Of a stretch of DNA of 11,763 nt, positions 6,368 to 11,763 are shown one piece after another (within the stretch, counting starts at the first letter, position 1; every line of letters starts with the position of its first letter). The translations under genes and the position numbers were made by a program. The notes beneath the pieces were generated by a model, which was not told where the DNA came from, searched no databases, and was given only the letters and a program-made list of their open reading frames with translations. This stretch comes from 66-474 sp035277545 (lineage in GTDB: Bacteria; Pseudomonadota; Gammaproteobacteria; Xanthomonadales; Rhodanobacteraceae): NCBI GenBank assembly GCA_035277545.1, contig DATEKI010000218.1:1-11763 (forward strand), read 5' to 3'.

Positions 6368-7378
6368 ATGATAACCGCAATCGGCGCTTCCAAGCAGCCG
6401 GAACCGCTGCCCGACTGGCGCCAGGCACTGCGCAACGCCGTGACCGATCCGCGCGAACTGCTGGCATTGGTGGGGTTGTCGCGGCTGGCCGAAAGCCTGC
6501 CGACCGGCGACGCCGGTTTTGCGCTGAAGGTGCCGCGCGGTTTCGTCGCGCGCATGCGCCACGACGATCCGGACGACCCGCTATTGCTGCAGGTGCTGCC
6601 GCAACTGGCGGAACTTGACGAGGCGCCGGGCTTCACCAACGATGCCGTCGGCGATCTCGACGCCGTCGCCGCGCACGGCGTGCTGCACAAATACGACGGC
6701 CGCGCCCTGCTGATCGCGGCCGGTTCCTGCGCAGTGAACTGCCGCTACTGCTTCCGCCGGCACTTTCCCTACGCCGAGGAATTGGCCGCCGCCAACACCT
6801 GGCGCGAGGCGATCGACTGCCTGTCCAGGGACACCTCGATTCGCGAGGTGATCCTGTCCGGCGGCGATCCGCTGGTCCTCTCGACCGGGAAGCTGGAAGC
6901 CTTGACCGATGGCCTGAGCGGCCTGCCCCACGTGATCCGCCTGCGCATCCATTCGCGCCTGCCGGTGGTGCTGCCGGAGCGCATCGACGATGCTTTTTGC
7001 GCTTGGCTGTCCACGTTGCCGCTGCAACGCGTGATGGTGCTGCACGCCAACCATCCGAACGAACTCGACGCCGGCGTCGAAGCGGCGTGCATACGCCTGC
7101 GCGAAACCGGCGCGACACTGCTCAACCAATCGGTGCTGCTGCGCGGCGTCAATGACGATGTCGAAGCGCTGGGCGAACTCTCGGAGCGCCTGTTCGCCTG
7201 CGGCGTGCTGCCCTACTACCTGCACCAGCTCGACCGCGTGCGCGGCACCGCGCATTTCGAAGTGCCGGATGCACGCGCCCGCGAACTCGTGGATTCCTTG
7301 CGTGCACGCCTGCCCGGCTACCTGGTTCCGCGCCTGGTCCGCGAACTGCCCGGCGAAGGCGCGAAAACCCCGATTTGA
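6368..7378 (+). CDS. epmB: EF-P beta-lysylation protein EpmB (radical SAM, lysine 2,3-aminomutase family)
   Basis: EpmB converts (S)-alpha-lysine to (R)-beta-lysine, which EpmA then attaches to EF-P. The 336-residue protein has the radical-SAM cluster motif CAVNCRYCF (Cys121, Cys125, Cys128) followed by RRHFPY, then ILSGGDPL, LRIHSRLPVV, HANHPNE, LLNQSVLLRGVND, and YYLHQLDRVRGTAHF, all close to E. coli EpmB (342 residues). The C-terminal AKTPI motif contains the expected PLP-binding lysine (Lys333), only four residues from the end. Like other EpmB proteins it lacks the longer C-terminal oligomerisation part of clostridial lysine 2,3-aminomutase. The efp gene is divergent next door, which fits the substrate chain. 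A GC-rich hairpin follows the stop codon. Confidence 0.96.
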   Translation: MITAIGASKQPEPLPDWRQALRNAVTDPRELLALVGLSRLAESLPTGDAGFALKVPRGFVARMRHDDPDDPLLLQVLPQLAELDEAPGFTNDAVGDLDAVAAHGVLHKYDGRALLIAAGSCAVNCRYCFRRHFPYAEELAAANTWREAIDCLSRDTSIREVILSGGDPLVLSTGKLEALTDGLSGLPHVIRLRIHSRLPVVLPERIDDAFCAWLSTLPLQRVMVLHANHPNELDAGVEAACIRLRETGATLLNQSVLLRGVNDDVEALGELSERLFACGVLPYYLHQLDRVRGTAHFEVPDARARELVDSLRARLPGYLVPRLVRELPGEGAKTPI

Positions 7379-7381
7379 TGC

Positions 7382-7397
7382 GGCGGCTGGCGCCGCC
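7382..7397 (+). terminator. Hairpin after epmB, possible weak terminator
   Basis: ggcggc-tggc-gccgcc forms a 6-bp all-GC stem with a 4-base loop, four bases after the epmB stop. The following sequence (catcctgatc) is not T-rich, so it is at most an attenuating or processing structure, leaving read-through into the FimX-like gene possible. Confidence 0.35.
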
Positions 7398-7505
7398 CAT
7401 CCTGATCGGGTACAACTGCCGGCATGGAAATCATGAACGAGGCGGCCGGCCCGCATCCACGGGCGTGGGGCGCCATCCCGCGGTTCCCGCAACCCAGAGG
7501 CTGCA

Positions 7506-9575
7506 ATGTTGCCTGAACCGATTACCAAGCTGATCATCGCCGAGGATCAGGCCGAGGACGCCGAGCAGATCATCAGCGTGCTGCGCAACAGCGGCATCGC
7601 GCTGCGCCCGCAACGTGTCTCGACCGAGGAAGAACTGGCGGCGACGCTGGAATCTTTGATCCCGGACATGGTGCTTGCGAACCCGGCGTGCAAGGAAATT
7701 TCGCTGGACACGATCGCACGTGCGCTGGACGCCACCGGCAAGGACGTCGCGCTGCTCGCGCTCACCGATCGCCTCACCGACGACCTCGTCGCCGAGATCC
7801 TCACCCAGGGCAGCGTCCGCGGCATCGCCTTGCGCAATCGACACGACCAGTTGCAGACCGTCGTGCGCCGCGAACTGGATGCACTGGATACGCGCCGCAA
7901 CGTGCGCAGGCTCGAAGCCGCGCTGCGCGAATCGGAGCGGCGTTGCGATTCGCTGCTGGATTCCTCGCGCGACCCGATCGCGTACATCCACGAAGGCACC
8001 CACGTTCGCGCCAACAACGCCTACCTCGAAATGTTCGGCTTCGAAAGTTTCGAGGACGTGGAAGGCCTGACCATCCTCGACCTGGTCGCGCCGCAACACA
8101 CTGCCGACTTCAAGGACCTGCTGAAGCGCCTCGCGCGCGGCGAGAAACCGCCGCCGCGGCTGGACCTCACCGCCCAGCGCGCCGACGGCAGCGCCTTCGA
8201 CGCGGTGATGGAATTTTCGCCCGCCACGTACGAGGGCGAGCCCTGCCAGCAGATCGTGTTCCGGCTGCCGGCTTCCAGCCCCGAGGCGGAGGAAGAACTG
8301 CGCCGCCTGAAGACCCAGGATCCGCTCACCGGCCTTTCCAACCGCACGCACTTCCTCGAACTCATCGACGAGGCCGTGGCGCGCGCGATCGGCGGCACCA
8401 CCGACCAGGCGCTGCTGCTGCTGGAACCGGACAACTACCGGCACGTCATCGACACCGTCGGCATCACCGGCGCCGACGACGTGCTGCGCCAGCTGGCCGG
8501 CACCATCAAGCAGCGCCTGCGCGCCACCGACACCGCCGGCCGCATCGGCGACCACGCGTTCGGCATCCTGCTGTCCAACAGCCCGCAGGCGGAAGTGCAG
8601 AAAACCGCCGAGTCGCTGCGCAGCAGCATCGAGGCCGCGATCATCGAGGCGAGCGGCAAATCCACCAGCCTCACCATCAGCATCGGCGGCAGCCTGCTGG
8701 GCGAGAAGAACGCGAAGTCGCAAGTGCTGTTGTCGCAGGCCGATGACGCGCTGCGCGCCGCGGCCGGGCAAGGTGGCAACCGCATCGACATCCATGATCC
8801 GGCCGCCGCCGACAAGGCCGAGGCCGCGCGCGAACAGCAATGGCTGGAGCTGATCGACGCCGCGCTCGCCAAGGATGGCTTCGTGCTCTATTACCAGCCC
8901 ATCGTCAGCCTGCAGGGCGAGGAAGGCGAGTTCTTCGAAGTGCTGCTGAGGATGCGCGGCCCGACCGAGGAAGTACTGCCCGCGCATTTCATGCCCATCG
9001 CCGAGCGCAACGACCGGCTGCTCGCCATCGACCGCTGGGTGATCGAACATGCCATCGCCACGCTCGGCAAGCGTCCCGCCAAATCGGCGCCCGCCACCCT
9101 TTTCGTCAAGCTCTCGACGCTCACCCTGCACGATGAAACGCTGGCGGACTGGGTCGATGCGAAATTGTCCGCGGCCGGCGTCCAGGCTTCGCAACTGGTG
9201 TTCGAAGTGCCCGAGGCCAAGGTGATGACCTGCCTGAAACCCGCGCGCGAATTCGTCGAACGCTGGCGCAAGGGCGGCGGCGGTTTCGAGCTGGAGCAGT
9301 TCGGTTCCGGCCTCAATTCGTTCCAGACCCTCAAGCACGTCGACGCCGATTACCTGAAGATCGACCGCGCGCTCACCAACGACCTCGCCCATCATTCGGA
9401 AAACGAGCAGAAGGTGCGCGAGCTGTGTTCGCAGGCGCGCGCCGCCGGCAAGCGCACGATGGTCGAGTGGATCGAGGAAGCGACCAGCATGCCGATGCTG
9501 TTCTCGGCCGGCGTCAACTTCGCACAGGGCAACTTCCTCGCGACGCCGTCGGCCGAGATGCGCTACGTGACCTGA
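7506..9575 (+). CDS. fimX: FimX-like degenerate GGDEF/EAL protein, c-di-GMP effector of type IV pili
   Basis: This 689-residue protein has four domains: REC-like (about 5-125), PAS (about 140-255), GGDEF (about 265-430) and EAL (about 440-685). All signature sites are altered. In the REC the phosphoacceptor position is Asn59 (PDMVLANP), the GGDEF motif is GDHAF (348-352), EAL is EVL (478-480), and the DDFG loop is EQFG (597-600), although Lys618 in LKIDR and the AQGNF end motif remain. The architecture, length and EVL variant match FimX of Pseudomonas (691 aa) and Xanthomonas, polar proteins that bind c-di-GMP through the EAL domain and act with PilZ and PilB in type IV pilus assembly and twitching. 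So it should sense rather than make or break c-di-GMP. Ribosome binding site AGAGG lies at 7496-7500. The nearest pilus genes are outside the window. A different inactive GGDEF-EAL receptor is the main alternative. Confidence 0.87.
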   Translation: MLPEPITKLIIAEDQAEDAEQIISVLRNSGIALRPQRVSTEEELAATLESLIPDMVLANPACKEISLDTIARALDATGKDVALLALTDRLTDDLVAEILTQGSVRGIALRNRHDQLQTVVRRELDALDTRRNVRRLEAALRESERRCDSLLDSSRDPIAYIHEGTHVRANNAYLEMFGFESFEDVEGLTILDLVAPQHTADFKDLLKRLARGEKPPPRLDLTAQRADGSAFDAVMEFSPATYEGEPCQQIVFRLPASSPEAEEELRRLKTQDPLTGLSNRTHFLELIDEAVARAIGGTTDQALLLLEPDNYRHVIDTVGITGADDVLRQLAGTIKQRLRATDTAGRIGDHAFGILLSNSPQAEVQKTAESLRSSIEAAIIEASGKSTSLTISIGGSLLGEKNAKSQVLLSQADDALRAAAGQGGNRIDIHDPAAADKAEAAREQQWLELIDAALAKDGFVLYYQPIVSLQGEEGEFFEVLLRMRGPTEEVLPAHFMPIAERNDRLLAIDRWVIEHAIATLGKRPAKSAPATLFVKLSTLTLHDETLADWVDAKLSAAGVQASQLVFEVPEAKVMTCLKPAREFVERWRKGGGGFELEQFGSGLNSFQTLKHVDADYLKIDRALTNDLAHHSENEQKVRELCSQARAAGKRTMVEWIEEATSMPMLFSAGVNFAQGNFLATPSAEMRYVT

Positions 9576-9610
9576 CGCGGGACCCCGGATTCCAAGGCGT
9601 ACTGCGCTTC

Positions 9611-9631
9611 ACCCCTTCGGAACGAAGGGGT
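9611..9631 (+). terminator. Hairpin downstream of fimX, possible terminator without T-run
   Basis: accccttc (9611-9618) and gaaggggt (9624-9631) form a perfect 8-bp stem with loop ggaac, 36 bases after the fimX stop. cgcgtgcc follows, so no U-tract is present. It could end fimX transcription with Rho, or be a spacer repeat. Confidence 0.45.
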
Positions 9632-9705
9632 CGCGTGCCGGAGGCGCGCGGGGGATGTTCCGGCTCCAGATTCCCTAATGGCCGCTTTCGCGGCAAACTG
9701 CACGC

Positions 9706-10497
9706 ATGGCCGTCGCACCCCGCCCCGTTTCCGCCCCGCCGCGACTGGCGTTCGTCGCATCCGCGTCGGACAAGGCACGCGCGGCGTGCGGCGAGCTGCA
9801 GGAACGCTACGGCGCGGTGTCCCCCGATGATGCGGACGTGATCGTCGCGCTGGGCGGCGACGGTTTCATGTTGCGCACGCTGCACGCGCAACTCGGGCAT
9901 GGACTGCCGGTGTACGGCATGAAACTGGGCCGCGTCGGGTTCCTGATGAATCTCTACCAGCCCGACGAGCTTCCGGCGCGCATTGCCGCGGCGCATCCCG
10001 CCGTGCTGCATCCACTGGAGATGCGCGTCACCCAGCGCGGAGGGACGGAAGCCACCGCGCTGGCCTTCAACGAGATTTCCCTGCTGCGGCAAACCAACCA
10101 GGCCGCGCACATCGAAGTGGCGCTGAACGGCCATGTGAAATTGCCCACCCTGATTTGCGACGGCCTGCTGGTCGCGACGCCCGCCGGTTCCACCGCCTAC
10201 AACCTGTCTGCGCACGGACCGATCCTGCCACTCGATGCGAACGTGCTGGCGCTGACGCCGATCAGCCCGTTCCGCCCGCGCCGCTGGCGCGGCGCGCTGC
10301 TGCCCGTTGCGACCCGCGTCGGCCTGCGCACTTTGGAACCGGGACATCGACCGGTCAGCGCCACCGCCGATTTCCTCGAAGTGCGCGACGCGGTGGACAT
10401 CCAGATCCGCGAAGCGCGCGAACGCGCGATCACCCTGCTGTTCGACCCCGAGCGCAGCCTCGCGCAGCGGATCCTGGACGAACAATTCGAGCTGTGA
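9706..10497 (+). CDS. nadK: NAD kinase
   Basis: NAD kinase phosphorylates NAD to NADP in the cytosol, setting the NADP(H) pool for biosynthesis and redox defence. The 263-residue protein has the diagnostic GGDG at 50-53 (Asp52 catalytic) in VALGGDGFML, GMKLGRVGFLMN, the substrate motif FNEISLLR (Asn122-Glu123), and the glycine-rich CDGLLVATPAGSTAYNLSAH (151-170) with ALTPISPFRPR. The length and the PRRWRGALLP, VSATADFLEVRD and LLFDPER blocks match the xanthomonad form, which is shorter than E. coli NadK (292). The ATG at 9706 is the only plausible start: an in-frame TAA lies at 9676 and no strong ribosome binding site is visible, so expression may be modest. It is separated from fimX by a 130-bp spacer carrying two short hairpins (9611-9631 and 9681-9694), so it is probably a separate unit. 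Confidence 0.96.
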   Translation: MAVAPRPVSAPPRLAFVASASDKARAACGELQERYGAVSPDDADVIVALGGDGFMLRTLHAQLGHGLPVYGMKLGRVGFLMNLYQPDELPARIAAAHPAVLHPLEMRVTQRGGTEATALAFNEISLLRQTNQAAHIEVALNGHVKLPTLICDGLLVATPAGSTAYNLSAHGPILPLDANVLALTPISPFRPRRWRGALLPVATRVGLRTLEPGHRPVSATADFLEVRDAVDIQIREARERAITLLFDPERSLAQRILDEQFEL

Positions 10498-10703
10498 GGG
10501 ATCTGCCCGGGCTCTCCGATGACGGGCGTGCGCCACGCTGGTTCGGGCCTCGGCATTGCGGGCGACTGCACACGACCCCAAGGTGGAGGGCCTCCTGCCT
10601 TCACGTCGATGAAACGGCGGTCGGTTTAGAAAGCAACGTCGCATTGTGTGCATGGCGGCAAAAGCACTGGCCGCTTCAGCCCCAGCGCTGCCCACCACCT
10701 GAC

Positions 10704-10710
10704 AAGGGAG
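10704..10710 (+). promoter_or_regulatory. Ribosome binding site AAGGGAG deciding a GTG start
   Basis: AAGGGAG is the strongest Shine-Dalgarno-like sequence in this part of the window. It abuts the ATG at 10711 with no spacing, which is not workable, but stands six bases before the in-frame GTG at 10717, the usual distance. GTG is therefore the likelier start of the beta-helix gene. Confidence 0.65.
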
Positions 10711-10716
10711 ATGCCC

Positions 10717-11763
10717 GTGAGTCCATCAAGTCGTCCTGTCGCGTCACTCGTGGAGCTGATGTCCGCGCTGTCTGGAGCGGAACCATGCGTGCTCGAACTG
10801 CAAACCTCGCTGGCCTGCCCGCATTCGATCACCCTGCCGCCCGGCGTTTCGCTGATCGGAGCGGACAAGGATCGCTGCATCCTGAGCTTCGGCAATGGTG
10901 ACGGCATCGGGCTGACCGCGAACAATCGCGTTGCGAACCTCACCGTGATCGCCGCGCCCGCCGCCCGCGCCATCTATACCCAGGCCGGGATTGCCGACAT
11001 GGGCACGCTCACGCTCGACGACCTCGCCGTGACGGGTCAAGTCTCCATCATCACCCACGCCGGGACCGACAAGTTGAAGCTCGTGGTGGACGGGTTGCAC
11101 ATCGCGGCCTGCGATGCGCGCCGCTACAGCGAGCAGCCGCAAAAGTATGGCGTCAACGTGTACCAGGGGGCGCTCACCGTCTACAACTTCAACGGCAGCG
11201 CGAACTCGCGGATCAAGGCGTCACTGAGCAACATCAGCATTGGCGCCAAGAACGCGCCAGTGCTGGGCTCGGGCATCTTCGTCAGCGGCCTCGGTGATGA
11301 GAGCGGGCTGGTTGAACTGGACACCCTCACGACCGGCGTGGTCCACTCCACCGGAATGTTGCCGTATGGCACGGCGGACATGATTACGGGCGGCGTCTTC
11401 ATCGTGTACGGCGTCCATGCCAAGCGCGTCGAACACTTCGGTGAGGTCGTCACTTACGGCGTCAACGACATGGTGCTGGACACCTGGGGCACGGTCGACA
11501 CCTGGATCGCACACGCGCCGGTGGTGTCGTATGGACCGAGCGGAATCGGCTTCGTCAACTTCGGCACCGTGGGAGACTTTCTCGCTGAAGCCGAAATCGT
11601 TACCCACGGCCTGGGGGCGCGTGGCTTCAACCAATACGACGGCACCGTGAAGAACATCCGCTTCAAGTCGATCGAGACCTTCGGCGACGGCTCGATCGGC
11701 ATCCAGGTAAGCAAACCGGTCGGCACGATCACCGTCGATGGCAACGTCACGACGCACGGATCG
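10717..11763 (+). CDS. Predicted right-handed beta-helix protein of unknown function (3' end outside window)
   Basis: The frame is open for 349 codons from the GTG to the right edge, with no stop inside the window; an in-frame TAG lies upstream at 10627. I do not recognise a named family. The N-terminal part has LPPGVSLIGAD (about residues 41-51), the cap-like opening typical of pectate-lyase-fold proteins, followed by short strands and many Gly, Asn, Val and Thr. Residues from about 245 form at least four 25-residue repeats, preceded by a 36-residue variant, each repeat starting with a (V/E/T)(S/T)(Y/H/F)G block. No signal peptide or membrane segment is visible, unusual for this fold, which is often secreted. 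No catalytic triad of a known lyase or hydrolase can be named. GC in sampled rows is about 60-62%, against about 68% in a row of fimX, hinting at separate origin or a different codon regime. The role could be structural, carbohydrate-binding or surface-associated; all of that is inference. Confidence 0.85.
   Translation, partial: MSPSSRPVASLVELMSALSGAEPCVLELQTSLACPHSITLPPGVSLIGADKDRCILSFGNGDGIGLTANNRVANLTVIAAPAARAIYTQAGIADMGTLTLDDLAVTGQVSIITHAGTDKLKLVVDGLHIAACDARRYSEQPQKYGVNVYQGALTVYNFNGSANSRIKASLSNISIGAKNAPVLGSGIFVSGLGDESGLVELDTLTTGVVHSTGMLPYGTADMITGGVFIVYGVHAKRVEHFGEVVTYGVNDMVLDTWGTVDTWIAHAPVVSYGPSGIGFVNFGTVGDFLAEAEIVTHGLGARGFNQYDGTVKNIRFKSIETFGDGSIGIQVSKPVGTITVDGNVTTHGS
11449..11763 (+). 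repeat. Tandem 25-residue (75-nt) coding repeats in the beta-helix gene
   Basis: Repeats begin at 11449, 11524, 11599 and 11674, each exactly 75 nt, and a fifth opens at 11749 and is cut by the edge. Their first four residues are VTYG, VSYG, VTHG, ETFG and TTHG. A GTV or PVG turn recurs at about residues 14-17 and the repeat ends on Val or Ile. The DNA is diverged, so the period is visible mainly in protein. The preceding unit (11341-11448) is 36 residues, about 11 longer, as if one loop of a helical coil were extended. Confidence 0.8.

Noticed and set aside
7424..7516. A 30-codon frame that overlaps the fimX start by 11 bases and could be a leader peptide
   Set aside because: It has no ribosome binding site and no recognisable pattern, and fimX has its own AGAGG site.
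7431..9395. A 654-codon open frame on the minus strand opposite the FimX-like gene
   Set aside because: It mirrors a strongly supported four-domain gene, shows no domain of its own and its Arg/Gly/Gln-rich composition is typical of antisense frames in GC-rich DNA.
7506..9575. An active diguanylate cyclase or phosphodiesterase
   Set aside because: The GGDEF and EAL catalytic residues are replaced (GDHAF, EVL, EQFG), so turnover is not expected.
10498..10716. Search for a terminator, promoter or small gene between nadK and the beta-helix gene
   Set aside because: Only short palindromes such as gcccgggc (10505-10512) and ggagggcctcc (10585-10595) are present, with no T-run and no convincing -35/-10 pair.
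10626..11757. Several minus-strand frames opposite the beta-helix gene (for example 10744-11142 and 11221-11757)
   Set aside because: The plus-strand frame is open for 349 codons, has a good ribosome binding site and regular 25-residue repeats; the minus frames are short, broken and overlapping.

Overview
The window looks like a chromosomal segment of a GC-rich gammaproteobacterium of the Xanthomonadales (Xanthomonadaceae or Rhodanobacteraceae). This rests on the high GC, the XAC-type 689-residue FimX-like protein, the xanthomonad-type NAD kinase and class I dihydroorotase (resemblances recalled, not searched), and an EF-P/EpmB pair of the gammaproteobacterial kind. I see no tRNA, rRNA, CRISPR array, transposase or phage gene.

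Layout. (1) 2-688, plus strand: the 3' part of pyrC (dihydroorotase). It converges, with a 12-bp gap, on (2) a six-gene minus-strand operon read from 5467 down to 701: mtaD, yciI-like, ubiG, a Gph/MupP-type HAD phosphatase, a squalene/phytoene-synthase-like protein and folE2. After a 16-bp gap between mtaD and yciI, every junction is a 4-bp GTGA or ATGA stop/start overlap, so translation is probably coupled throughout. (3) 5468-5687: a 220-bp spacer packed with hairpins, including a perfect 14-bp inverted repeat just upstream of mtaD and a segment that looks like a dispersed intergenic repeat. (4) efp (minus) and epmB (plus) are divergent around a 113-bp spacer: a translation factor and one of its modification enzymes. 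(5) 7506-9575: a FimX-like REC-PAS-GGDEF-EAL protein whose phosphoacceptor, GGDEF and EAL catalytic motifs are all degenerate, predicted to be a c-di-GMP effector for type IV pili. (6) 9706-10497: nadK. (7) From 10717 to the right edge: an open frame, without a stop in the window, encoding a predicted right-handed beta-helix protein of unknown function with 25-residue repeats and lower GC.

How they work together. Most of the window is housekeeping: pyrimidine synthesis (pyrC), folate entry (folE2), ubiquinone methylation (ubiG), clearance of S-adenosylhomocysteine and methylthioadenosine (mtaD), sugar-phosphate or cell-wall-sugar phosphatase (gph/mupP), NADP supply (nadK) and relief of ribosome stalling at polyproline (efp/epmB). 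The less ordinary items are the beta-helix protein at the right edge, the synthase-like protein lacking both aspartate-rich motifs, the likely MupP rather than Gph identity of the phosphatase, and the hairpin-rich spacer upstream of mtaD. I found no convincing new multi-gene system.
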